Shown: piece by piece, positions 7,624 through 15,378 of the stretch
How positions within the stretch are numbered: the stretch's first letter is position 1
How the letters are laid out: every line of letters begins with the position of its first letter
Source of the DNA: Brevibacterium sediminis
GTDB taxonomy: Bacteria > Actinomycetota > Actinomycetes > Actinomycetales > Brevibacteriaceae
Assembly: GCF_013623905.1 (NCBI RefSeq)
Contig: NZ_JABKDD010000006.1
Location: forward strand, 124,001-188,000
Reading direction: 5' to 3'
Length of the DNA: 64,000 nucleotides
Program-made: the position numbers and the translations under genes
The notes under the pieces: model-generated
Seen by the model: only the letters and a program-made list of their open reading frames with translations
Database searches by the model: none
Told to the model about the DNA's origin: nothing

Positions 7624-9774
7624 TCAGCTGCGGCGGCGGCGTGAACCCAGCGTCATCGCCAGACCGAGCACGATGAGCGCTCCGGCCGAGAGGATCAGCG
7701 GCAGGGCTTCGTTACCGGTGCGCGGCAGATCTCCTCCGCCGCCACCGTTGCCGCCGTCACCGGCACCCGGCCCGTCACCCTCGGCGACGACCTCGAAGGA
7801 TCCGGTCAGCGGATTCCCGCCTTCACAGTCGACCGTGACGTCGTAGGTGCCGATGTAGCTGTCGACCATCGACGCATCGAGTCCGCGGACTCCGAATCGA
7901 GCGGTGCCGTCGGCTCCGACCTCGGCAGTCTGTTCGAACTTCTCGATCTTCCCGTTGTTCGGGGTCACCGTCATCGTCGCGGTGGAGTCGGCGGTGCAGC
8001 CGGTGGCCGCGACCTGGACTCCCTTCTCGCTGACGAAGTCCGGCGCCTCGATCGTCTTCGGATCGATGCTCAGAGCCCGCTCATCAGGAGCCTCGGTCGG
8101 CGTCTCCGTGGGCGGATCAGTGGGATCCGTGGGCGGAGTCGTCGGATCGGTGGGAGGATCCGTCGGCGCGTCGGTGAGGTCATAGGCCAACGTGTGGACG
8201 GCGAAACCGATGGCGGGAGCGAAGATGTCGATGGATTCCTTGCTCACGTTCTCGATCGTGTCCGTGGGCTGGTGGTAGTTCGTGTCATGCTTCTCGCCGA
8301 CGGTGCCGCCGAACATCTCGGCCTCCTCGGCGGTCTTCGTACCGTCGGCGCCGGAGAACAGGCCGCTGGCCGGGATGCCGTTGTCGATAAACGCCTGATA
8401 GTCCGAGCGCCCGGAGAAATCGGTGCCGACGTTGGGCTGGTCGATATCGGCGAAGTAGTCAGTGAAGACCTTCTCGAGTTCGGCCGAGCCTTCGGGGACG
8501 TTGACGCCGTCGGGAATCGGCACATCTGAGCCATCCGAGTCGAGTGTGCCGACGATGTAGTTGTCGGACCCGATCATGTCGAAGTTCATGTACGACTTGA
8601 TCTTGCCCAGCTCGGCATCGTCGAGGCTCTCCACGTAGTGTGTCGAACCGACGAGTCCCTCTTCCTCGGCTCCCCACCAACCGAAGCGGATGGCGTTGTC
8701 GACATCGGTCGGCTGTTTCGCGAGCGCCTCGGCGGAAGCGAGCAGCGCCGCAGATCCCGAACCGTTGTCGTTGACGCCGGGACCTTCTGCGACACCGTCG
8801 AGGTGGGCACCGAACATCTGGACGTTATCGTGGTCGCCGGCCTTGGTCTCGGCGATGACGTTCCATGTCGTCGAGGTCACATACTCGGTCTCGAGCGTGA
8901 AGTCGGCCGTGAGCACGGCGGCCGCTGCGGCATCGTTGCCGGCCTCAGCCTCGTCGCCCGTCGTTTCGTCTGCGTCGTCGGCTTCACTCGCCTCGCCTCC
9001 GCCGGCGAGGCCGCTGCCGGCCTCGGTGCCGCCGTTCTCAGCCGCACCCTCGGCCTCTGCTGCGTCTTCGACCTTGGAGAGGAGATCCTGGCCGACCTTG
9101 TAGGTCACCGTCACGGTCGGGGTGCCATTCTCAATCCGCCCACCGAGGGTGGCGTTGAGCTCCTCGTCGGGATTGTCGGCGTCATTGTTGTAGATGATGA
9201 GCGCGGCGGCACCGGCATCGGTGGCGGCCTGCGCCTTCTCGCCGAATGAGCACTCTCCGCGGGAGGCGAGGACGAGCGCGCCTTCAGCAGACTCATCGTA
9301 ATCATCGGCAGAGCAGCCGAGCTGCCCGCCCGCAAGGTCGCTGTTGTCATCATCGACCGGCAGGACCACGGGTATGCCAGTCAGCGGTTCTTCGGTCGCC
9401 TCGGTGTAGCTTGCGGTGTTGACATCGACCTTCTCGCCGTCGACGACAACCTCGACCGTGCCGTCCTTCTGCTGTTCGTGCTCGAAGGCCTGACGCTTCA
9501 CATCGAAGGCACCGGTCGCCTCGAGGGTGGATTCGACGTATTCCACGGCTTCTTCGTAGCCGGGCGTGCCCAGCGCGCGGAATCCTTCATCCGCGTGCGA
9601 GGTGGAGATGTCGGAGATCTTCTGCAGATGCTCCATCACGGCGTCGCCGTTGACGCCCATATCGGTGTGTTCAGTCGGCCCCGCGGTGCCCGCCGCCAGT
9701 GCCGGGCTCACCCCGCCGAGGACCAGTCCGGCCGTGGCGGTGACCGCCAGCCAGCTCTTCGTGCGCAACTTCAT
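7624..9774 (-). CDS. Secreted, LPXTG-anchored M28 family aminopeptidase with PA domain
   Basis: An exported zinc aminopeptidase (716 residues) probably linked to peptidoglycan by sortase. Order: signal peptide ending in ALAAG (about residues 1-30); PA domain (about 120-250, with CSFGEKAQAATDAGAAALIIYN); an acidic Ala/Gly/Glu insertion (about 250-300); M28 catalytic domain with AHLDG, NDNGSGS, GWWGAEEEG, NFDMIGS and a late YHQPTDT supplying the metal ligands and the catalytic Glu; a Pro/Thr stalk (PTDPTTPPTDP); an all-beta domain with two Cys; then LPRTG, a hydrophobic helix and RRRRS. The ATG at 9774 follows AAAGGA; an upstream ATG (9864) lacks a ribosome site. It may supply amino acids from extracellular peptides. 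Confidence 0.9.
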   Translation of the reverse strand: MKLRTKSWLAVTATAGLVLGGVSPALAAGTAGPTEHTDMGVNGDAVMEHLQKISDISTSHADEGFRALGTPGYEEAVEYVESTLEATGAFDVKRQAFEHEQQKDGTVEVVVDGEKVDVNTASYTEATEEPLTGIPVVLPVDDDNSDLAGGQLGCSADDYDESAEGALVLASRGECSFGEKAQAATDAGAAALIIYNNDADNPDEELNATLGGRIENGTPTVTVTYKVGQDLLSKVEDAAEAEGAAENGGTEAGSGLAGGGEASEADDADETTGDEAEAGNDAAAAAVLTADFTLETEYVTSTTWNVIAETKAGDHDNVQMFGAHLDGVAEGPGVNDNGSGSAALLASAEALAKQPTDVDNAIRFGWWGAEEEGLVGSTHYVESLDDAELGKIKSYMNFDMIGSDNYIVGTLDSDGSDVPIPDGVNVPEGSAELEKVFTDYFADIDQPNVGTDFSGRSDYQAFIDNGIPASGLFSGADGTKTAEEAEMFGGTVGEKHDTNYHQPTDTIENVSKESIDIFAPAIGFAVHTLAYDLTDAPTDPPTDPTTPPTDPTDPPTETPTEAPDERALSIDPKTIEAPDFVSEKGVQVAATGCTADSTATMTVTPNNGKIEKFEQTAEVGADGTARFGVRGLDASMVDSYIGTYDVTVDCEGGNPLTGSFEVVAEGDGPGAGDGGNGGGGGDLPRTGNEALPLILSAGALIVLGLAMTLGSRRRRS

Positions 9775-9960
9775 GGAGTTCCTTTCGCTCCTTTGTCTGT
9801 GTCCAGAGGAATCGCACATGACGGCGCACCGGAAGCGACCGGCGCGGCATGACTCCTCGGCCATACCGGTGCCGGCCCATCTACGGCTGCACTTGCGGGG
9901 AAGCTCGATTCTGACGCTTCGCCATGATTCGTCGTTGGTAACGAATCACATGCTTCTATA

Positions 9961-9973
9961 ACGAAACGGTGAC
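9961..9973. promoter_or_regulatory. Shared upstream word before the M28 peptidase gene
   Basis: ACGAAACGGTGAC differs at two positions from ACAAAACGGTAAC at 41930-41942, which lies upstream of the other LPXTG gene in this window. Both lie 175-200 bp before their start codons, in A+T-rich DNA. GGTAACGA(A/T)TC is also shared (9937-9947 and 41937-41947). The binding protein is unknown. Confidence 0.3.
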
Positions 9974-10236
9974 ACAACTCACATTGGTCATTAATCTAAC
10001 GCACCCCAGCGGGCTTTCATGTTACGAATTGATAACAACCGGTCACTGATTGATTTCGCACACGCGGACTGTCTGCGGTTCACATGCGGATTCTCTGCGG
10101 CGACTGCGGCCGCACCACCGGTCACTCCCGCGACGCCCCGGCCTCACCTGCTGCCTGCCCGCGCATCGCACCGCGCAACCCGGCCCGTCTTCTCAGCCCC
10201 CTCACGGCCGCCCGTGCCGGAATCAGACCGCACGAC

Positions 10237-10250
10237 TAGACTTGGACCAG
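10237..10250 (+). promoter_or_regulatory. Leaderless-type -10 element for the VIT transporter gene
   Basis: TAGACT (10237-10242) is followed by seven bases and then the GTG start at 10250. Transcription would therefore start at or next to the start codon, and no Shine-Dalgarno sequence is present. This matches the leaderless pattern common in actinobacteria. Confidence 0.5.
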
Positions 10251-11353
10251 TGACGACCAATGACTCCGCTGGAGGGACTCCGCCCGCCTCCCCCGACCGG
10301 CGGACCATTCGCCGCTGGCAGCGCTACCTCGCCAACGAGCGGCTCGAGGAACGGGTGTATCGCAACCTCGCCGAACGCCGCAAGGGCGAGGACCGCGAGA
10401 TCCTGCTCAGCCTCGCCGCAGCGGAATCCCGGCATCAGGAGCATTGGATCTCCCTCCTCGGTGAACACGCCCAGAAGCGCCGCTCCGCCGATCTCGTCAC
10501 CCGCTGCCTGGCGTTCCTCGGCCGCATGTTCGGCTCCGTGTTCGTCCTCGCCCTGGCTCAGCAGTCCGAGACGAGTTCGCCGTATGACGAAGACGAAGCC
10601 GCCTCGGCCGAGATGGCCGCCGATGAACGCATCCACGCCGAGGTGGTCCGTGCTCTGGCCGCCCGTTCCCGCGCCCGCCTGTCGGGGAACTTCCGTGCCG
10701 CCGTCTTCGGTGCCAACGACGGCTTGGTCTCGAACCTCGCCCTCGTCCTCGGTGTCGGCGCGGCTGGAGTCTCGAACACCGTCATCCTGCTCACCGGCGT
10801 GTCCGGACTGCTCGCCGGAGCCCTGTCGATGGGAGCCGGCGAGTACATCTCGGTGCGCTCCCAGCGCGAACTCCTCGACGCCTCCACTCCGGATCCCGAG
10901 TCCCGGCACGCTCTGGCCGACCTCAACATCGACGCCAACGAGCTCGCTCTCGTCTTCCGCGCCCGCGGAATGGAAGCCCGCGAAGCCGAGGCCCGCGCCA
11001 ACCGCACGATCGCGGCGGCGAAGAACAAACAGGCACCGAGGCTGCCGAACCTCGACTCCGAAGTCGACCGCGACGAATTGGGCACCGGCCTCGGCGCCGC
11101 CCTTTCAAGCTTCTGCTTCTTCTCCTCCGGCGCGCTCATCCCGATCCTGCCCTACATCTTCGGCATGTCCGGACTGCCCGCCGTGTTCCTGTCCGCCGGC
11201 CTCGTCGGCATCGCACTGCTGTTCACCGGCGGCATCGTCGGCCTGCTCTCCGGCAAATCGCCCGGCCCCCGCGCCCTGCGCCAACTCGGCATCGGCTTCG
11301 GCGCCGCTGCCGTGACCTACGCCCTCGGCCTGCTCTTCGGAGGTACCGCATGA
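10250..11353 (+). CDS. Ferritin-like domain / VIT1-CCC1 family Fe2+/Mn2+ transporter fusion
   Basis: Probably moves Fe2+ or Mn2+ out of the cytoplasm. The 367-residue protein has a rubrerythrin-like N-terminal four-helix domain (about residues 20-150) with metal-ligand motifs RLEERVY, ESRHQEHW and DERIHAEVV. The VIT domain follows, with FGANDGLVSNLALVLGV and GALSMGAGEYIS, and membrane helices to the C-terminus. This fusion is a known family architecture. The GTG at 10250 is chosen because it agrees with the conserved N-terminus and the leaderless promoter; the frame stays open to 10019, but that extension is low-complexity. The last four bases overlap the start of the next gene. Confidence 0.88.
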   Translation: MTTNDSAGGTPPASPDRRTIRRWQRYLANERLEERVYRNLAERRKGEDREILLSLAAAESRHQEHWISLLGEHAQKRRSADLVTRCLAFLGRMFGSVFVLALAQQSETSSPYDEDEAASAEMAADERIHAEVVRALAARSRARLSGNFRAAVFGANDGLVSNLALVLGVGAAGVSNTVILLTGVSGLLAGALSMGAGEYISVRSQRELLDASTPDPESRHALADLNIDANELALVFRARGMEAREAEARANRTIAAAKNKQAPRLPNLDSEVDRDELGTGLGAALSSFCFFSSGALIPILPYIFGMSGLPAVFLSAGLVGIALLFTGGIVGLLSGKSPGPRALRQLGIGFGAAAVTYALGLLFGGTA

Positions 11354-12237
11354 CCGATCCGCTCATCCTCGTCAACCCTGCCACCGGCACGTTCGAACTC
11401 ACCGACCTGCGTTCCGCCCAACTGCCCGTCACGGACCTCTCCGCTCATCGCGGGGACGGGATCTTCGAAACCGTACTGGTGAGCGTGGGTGCGCACGGTG
11501 CCACCGTGGTGTCACGGGAACGGCACTTCACCCGGTTCCGCGCATCCGCCTCGGCGCTGGATCTGCCCGATCCCGACCAAGGACTGTGGGATCGGGTCAT
11601 CGATTCCCTCATCGCCGAGGTGGCCGCCGCCGATCCCGAGAATGTCGAGTTCGGGATCCGCTACGCCCTCTCCCGCGGGGAGCAGGACGCGAACGGAGAT
11701 TTCCGGGGCCGCGGGTGGGCCTTTCCCGTGCCCGTGGACGACCACATCCGTACAGCTCGGGAGCAAGGTGTCACCGCCGTCAGCCTCGACCGCGGATTCG
11801 ACGCCTATATCGGCAGCAAGGCACCGTGGCTGCTCATCGGCGCGAAGACTCTGTCCTATGCGGTCAATCAGGCCGCCGGCCGCTATGCCGCGGCCAACGA
11901 CGCCGATGAGGCGCTTTTCGTCTCCCATGACGGAATCGTGCTCGAAGGACCGACCGCGAATCTCATCATCCGCCGAGGCGACCACCTGCTCACTCCGAAT
12001 CCGGAGGCGGGCCTGCTGTCGGGAACGACGCAGCGCCTGATCTTCGATCATGCGGAGGAACTGGGCCTGAGCGCCGAATATGCCGACCTGAGCCTCGACG
12101 ACGTCAAGGCGGCGGATGGGGCTTGGTACGTCTCGTCGATGCGCACGGCGGTCGCGCTGCGCGAACTCGACGGGAACGCGATCTCAGTCGATCAGACTCT
12201 GACTGACAGGTTCCAGGAGATCATCCGCGGACGGTGA
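11350..12237 (+). CDS. PLP-dependent class IV aminotransferase (PabC/IlvE-like)
   Basis: A 295-residue fold-type IV PLP enzyme. HRGDGIFETV near residue 35 and the PLP lysine in IGAKTLSYAVN (about residue 165) are family marks, followed by EALFVS and the LEGPTANLII segment that binds the phosphate and carboxylate. Candidate roles are 4-amino-4-deoxychorismate lyase (folate) or amino acid transamination. Weak similarity throughout the substrate-binding region leaves this open, though the length and position suggest the PabC-like group. The start overlaps the VIT stop (ATGA), so translation is coupled. Hairpins and a 26-bp direct repeat lie directly after the stop. Confidence 0.82.
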   Translation: MTDPLILVNPATGTFELTDLRSAQLPVTDLSAHRGDGIFETVLVSVGAHGATVVSRERHFTRFRASASALDLPDPDQGLWDRVIDSLIAEVAAADPENVEFGIRYALSRGEQDANGDFRGRGWAFPVPVDDHIRTAREQGVTAVSLDRGFDAYIGSKAPWLLIGAKTLSYAVNQAAGRYAAANDADEALFVSHDGIVLEGPTANLIIRRGDHLLTPNPEAGLLSGTTQRLIFDHAEELGLSAEYADLSLDDVKAADGAWYVSSMRTAVALRELDGNAISVDQTLTDRFQEIIRGR

Positions 12238-12270
12238 GGCCGTGGGAGCCGCCGGCTCCGAGCGGCGGCA

Positions 12271-12338
12271 GGCGCCTTCGGGGATACGCTGCCCCGGGGT
12301 GGCCGGACTCTGGGCGCCTTCGGGGATGCGCTGCCCCG
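12271..12338. repeat. 26-bp direct repeat, two copies
   Basis: GGCGCCTTCGGGGAT(A/G)CG followed by CTGCCCCG occurs at 12271-12296 and 12313-12338, differing at one base, with a 42-bp period. It fills the gap between the aminotransferase stop and the small convergent gene. A short GGAGCC/GGCTCC hairpin (12245-12259) lies just before it. Confidence 0.75.
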
Positions 12339-12356
12339 AGCCCTCAGGCTCGGGGC
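12333..12356. terminator. Bidirectional hairpin terminator overlapping a stop codon
   Basis: A perfect 10-bp stem, GCCCCGAGCC and GGCTCGGGGC, with loop CTCA. The loop contains the stop codon of the minus-strand small membrane protein, so that gene ends inside its own hairpin. Confidence 0.65.
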
Positions 12357-12544
12357 AGAGCGTCGGCGGGTTTCGCCGAGGGGAGAGTGAAGGCGAGAAC
12401 GAGCCCGAGGATGCAGGCGGCGCAGCTGATCAGCCACACCGGCCAGAAGACGCCGGACATTCCCGGCAGCAGCGCAAGCAGGAATCCGAGGGCGCCACAG
12501 ACGAACAGTCCGGTGACGACGCGCGTCTTCCACTTCCTCATCAT
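12344..12544 (-). CDS. Small two-helix membrane protein, unknown
   Basis: A 66-residue protein beginning MMRKWKTRVVTG with two hydrophobic stretches (about residues 10-30 and 34-54), a basic N-terminus and an ordinary actinobacterial codon pattern. I do not recognise the family; similar two-helix proteins of unknown role are common in Micrococcales. The start has AAAGG close upstream. It is convergent with the aminotransferase gene. The reading frame could be fortuitous, but its hydrophobic profile and ribosome site favour a real gene. Confidence 0.5.
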   Translation of the reverse strand: MMRKWKTRVVTGLFVCGALGFLLALLPGMSGVFWPVWLISCAACILGLVLAFTLPSAKPADALPRA

Positions 12545-12791
12545 CGTGTGCCTTTCTCTTCACGTTTCGACCCAGACCTTCCCTTGCCCGATCGAAGCGT
12601 GCTCTCACGCTATCTCCCCCGGTCTGCCCGGCACATCCCCCAAAAGTATGAAATGAGCGAACTTTCTCGACCTCGTTCAATCTCGGGTGGCCTCGCGCGC
12701 ATCGTCCTGCGTTAGTGTTGACTTCGACGGAATACGTTCCCGCGTCTCGTAAGAGTCGTGGGACTCAATGTTCAAAGGAAAGGACACGAGC

Positions 12792-13091
12792 ATGGGAAAG
12801 CTCGCTTGGCAGATCATCGGCGTGGGAGCGCCTATCGCAGCTGCATTCGTCGCTCGCAAGACCCTGACCTTCGCGTGGGAGAAGTCGACGAAGCGCCCGG
12901 CGCCGTCGAACCCCGTCGATGACGAGATCTCGATGTCCGAGGCCCTGGCCTGGACGATCGTCTCCGGTGTCGGTGTGGCCGTGGCTCAGCTCGTGGTTCA
13001 GCGCATCGCCGCGAACACCGTGCGAAACAACTTCGGCGATGAGGCCCTGCCGAAGAAGTTCCGCAAGCAGATCGAAGAGGTCACTGACTGA
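12792..13091 (+). CDS. DUF4235 membrane protein
   Basis: A 99-residue protein resembling the actinobacterial DUF4235 family: an N-terminal helix (LAWQIIGVGAPIAAAFVAR), a polar linker with PVDDEISMSEALAW, a second helix (TIVSGVGVAVAQLVVQR) and a charged end. It is probably a small inner-membrane protein, function unknown. The ATG at 12792 follows GGAAAGGACACGAGC; an in-frame ATG at 12768 would add eight residues without a better site. The upstream gap is A+T-richer than average. A strong hairpin terminates the gene. Confidence 0.75.
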   Translation: MGKLAWQIIGVGAPIAAAFVARKTLTFAWEKSTKRPAPSNPVDDEISMSEALAWTIVSGVGVAVAQLVVQRIAANTVRNNFGDEALPKKFRKQIEEVTD

Positions 13092-13129
13092 TCTTCCGCT
13101 GACCTTCTGCTGCTTCTGCAGCAGCGAAG

Positions 13130-13159
13130 CGGCCCGCGAAGCTCATGCTTCGCGGGCCG
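13130..13159 (+). terminator. Terminator of the DUF4235 gene
   Basis: CGGCCCGCGAAGC (13130-13142) and GCTTCGCGGGCCG (13147-13159) form a perfect 13-bp stem with loop TCAT. TCTGCTTCCC follows. Confidence 0.8.
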
Positions 13160-13220
13160 TCTGCTTCCCTGGCGAAATCTGCCGGTTGAGCCCGGCCCGC
13201 CAGCAAACGCGAGTCAGAAA

Positions 13221-13254
13221 TTCATACGCCCTGATCAAGATCACTACGTATGAA
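13221..13254. repeat. A+T-rich inverted repeat after aroD
   Basis: TTCATACG (13221-13228) and CGTATGAA (13247-13254) are perfect complements around 18 bases. The repeat begins 13 bp beyond the aroD stop, in a conspicuously A+T-rich patch. It may be part of the aroD terminator or a protein-binding site; no gene start is near. Confidence 0.4.
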
Positions 13255-13266
13255 CTTTGAGGCCGC

Positions 13267-14169
13267 TCATCCACACCTAGGTCCGACGCGGTCGAGGATC
13301 TCGGCGAGGACCGATGCCTCGACCTGCCCCGGCGCCGAAGCCTGACCGATCTGCGCGAATGTGGCGCAGCTGCCGAAGTCGGCTCCCATGATCCTGCTCG
13401 TCCGGCCCAACGATCCCATCGAGATTCCGAGCACGGGAACCGGCAGCGAGGCATCCGCCGCGGCAGTCGCCTCCAGGAGACGCAGAACATCGGCCGGCGC
13501 CTGCGGCATCATCGCCACCTTGGCCACATCAGCACCGGCCTCACCCATCGCAGCGAACGTCTTCAGCAGGCGCTCGGGTGAGTCCGTGGACTCGAAATTG
13601 TGGTGCGAAGCGACGACGGGCACGCCCGCTTCCTGCGCCGAGGCGATAAGGGAGACCGACGCGGCCCGATCGATCTCAACGTCGATGGCCACGGGAACGC
13701 CCGATGATGCGCTGCCGGGAACGCCCGAGGCGGCGGTGCCGGTGGGACCGGTGCAGGCAGCAGTTCCGGCGTCTGCCTCGACGTCGGCGACCCCGGCGAT
13801 GAGTTCCCGCACCACCTCGGCGTAGTCGTCCTCGGTGATCTCCACCTGCCCGCCCTCGAATCCGGTGCGGACGGTCAGGAGGATCGGCAACCCCGCTGTG
13901 AGTGCACTCGGAAGCAGGCGAAGGGCCGCCTCGGCGAGGCTGTGCACACTCTTGCGCACCCCACCCTGCGCAGGACCGGAGGCGACGACGAGCAGCGGAT
14001 CGATGCGCCATTCGACGGCGTCGACGATTCCAGTCGCGGCGGCCGCGGCGCATTCGGCAGTGAGCTCATCTGCATCGATTGCCTGTGTCGGCACGATGAC
14101 GGCAGGTCGCCCAGGATTGCGCACCGCGGGCGATCCTGCGGCAGGATTGAGGAACGGCAAGGATTTCAT
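13267..14169 (-). CDS. aroD: 3-dehydroquinate dehydratase, type I
   Basis: Dehydrates 3-dehydroquinate to 3-dehydroshikimate (shikimate pathway) through a Schiff base. VEWRIDPL (about residue 52), the catalytic His pair in VVASHHNF (189-190) and the Schiff-base lysine in DVAKVAMMP (about 217) are all present, with GSLGRTSR near the C-terminus. The 300 residues exceed the usual 240-255 because of an Ala/Gly/Ser/Pro/Thr-rich insertion at about 131-158 between two core beta-alpha units. The start is ATG at 14169. Most high-GC actinobacteria use the type II enzyme for biosynthesis, so this one may serve quinate breakdown; no quinate genes are adjacent. Confidence 0.9.
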   Translation of the reverse strand: MKSLPFLNPAAGSPAVRNPGRPAVIVPTQAIDADELTAECAAAAATGIVDAVEWRIDPLLVVASGPAQGGVRKSVHSLAEAALRLLPSALTAGLPILLTVRTGFEGGQVEITEDDYAEVVRELIAGVADVEADAGTAACTGPTGTAASGVPGSASSGVPVAIDVEIDRAASVSLIASAQEAGVPVVASHHNFESTDSPERLLKTFAAMGEAGADVAKVAMMPQAPADVLRLLEATAAADASLPVPVLGISMGSLGRTSRIMGADFGSCATFAQIGQASAPGQVEASVLAEILDRVGPRCG

Positions 14170-14217
14170 TTCTCAAGCGTAGGCGGTGACCAGGCGCGCG
14201 CGGGCAGGAGGACACGG

Positions 14218-15027
14218 GTGGAGACGAAGCAGGTGGGCAGGATCAGCGCACGCGATGGCTTCCCCCTCGAGGTCCAGGTCAGCGGGCCGGAGGACGCTCC
14301 TGCACTGCTCCTCCTGCAGGGCCAGTCGAATTCGCACGAGTGGTGGGACGATCTGCGCGGGGACGTCGAACCGGACTTCCGCACAATCACGTTCGACTAT
14401 CGCGGAACGGGCGGCAGCCGGGGTGAGCTCGGGGAACTGTCGACAGCGAGCTTCGCCGAAGATGCCGTGGACGTGCTCGACCACCTCGGCGCGGACCGGG
14501 CCGCGATCTACGGCACGTCCATGGGCGGGCGGATCTCGCAGATGCTGGCACTCAACCATCCGGAGCGGGTGAGCGCTCTGGTCCTCGGGTGCACCTCGCC
14601 CGGCGGGCCGCATGCCGTCAAGCGTCCGCGTGAGGTCGGCCAAGCTCTGGCGAGGCTGCGTGGTGACGAGCACACGCAGTACCTCTTCGACCTCTTCTAC
14701 ACCCCCGAATGGACGGTATCGGCGGAGTACAGCAAGATGCTCGGCGACGACACGATGACGGCGGCCGAGTCATCCGCCCATCTGCGCGTGAGCGCCAATC
14801 ACAATGCCTGGGACCGGCTGCCCGAGATCTCCGCCCCGACGCTGATCATGCACGGCGATGCCGATCGGATGAACCCGGTCGGGAACGCCCGCATCCTCCA
14901 CGAGCGCATCCCCGGATCTCAGCTGCTGATTCTGCCGGACGGCCGACACGGATTCTTCGAAGAATTCGCCGAGGTGGTCACTCCGGCCGTGGTCCGATTC
15001 CTCACGGAATCGCTGCAGAATTCCTGA
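14218..15027 (+). CDS. Alpha/beta hydrolase
   Basis: A 269-residue cytoplasmic hydrolase of the enol-lactonase/esterase type. The nucleophile elbow is YGTSMGGRIS, the acid is in MHGDADRMNP and the base is in DGRHGFFEE near the C-terminus, so the Ser-Asp-His triad is complete. The oxyanion region reads LLLQGQSNSHEWW. The GTG at 14218 is chosen because AGGAGG sits seven bases upstream; the frame is open further 5' but runs antisense into aroD. It is divergent from aroD with a 48-bp gap. The substrate is not evident. An 8-bp GAATTCCT/AGGAATTC hairpin (15018-15039) overlaps the stop. Confidence 0.85.
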   Translation: METKQVGRISARDGFPLEVQVSGPEDAPALLLLQGQSNSHEWWDDLRGDVEPDFRTITFDYRGTGGSRGELGELSTASFAEDAVDVLDHLGADRAAIYGTSMGGRISQMLALNHPERVSALVLGCTSPGGPHAVKRPREVGQALARLRGDEHTQYLFDLFYTPEWTVSAEYSKMLGDDTMTAAESSAHLRVSANHNAWDRLPEISAPTLIMHGDADRMNPVGNARILHERIPGSQLLILPDGRHGFFEEFAEVVTPAVVRFLTESLQNS

Positions 15028-15378
15028 AGGCAGGAATTCCGGAGGCAAGGCCGCCTACTGCATCAAAATCCCATATCCGGTATCAAATCCATTAACGGCA
15101 TACCTACATGCTCCAATCGATGATTATAACAATCAAGTAACGCACGAACATCTGTTTGCCCAGGTCAGAGCGCTAGTCAAGGGCGACGCGCCGCATAATC
15201 CCAACAAGATCTCTACCGAAAACCCTGAACAAAACTACAATGGTGGATCAGATATCCGTGTGCGGTGAGGCGCGTGCGCAATTGAGCTATTCGGATCTGA
15301 TCTGCGAGCACCGAACCGTGCAAACGGGGGTGAAGCCTCTCGTTCTTGCGGACTGCCAAGAATGCAAGGAGGAAGCAC
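15028..15378 (+). promoter_or_regulatory. A+T-rich leader region of the glycine betaine operon
   Basis: This 350-bp gap has no convincing gene. Bases 15060-15240 are distinctly A+T-rich, with GATTATAAC near 15125 as a possible -10 region. It is the only space for the promoter and osmotic control of proVWX. I looked for a riboswitch-like core and could not recognise one. Confidence 0.4.

Noticed and set aside
12242..12715. 157-residue plus-strand frame after the aminotransferase
   Set aside because: Made of the 26-bp repeat and antisense sequence of the small membrane protein, with no recognisable domain.
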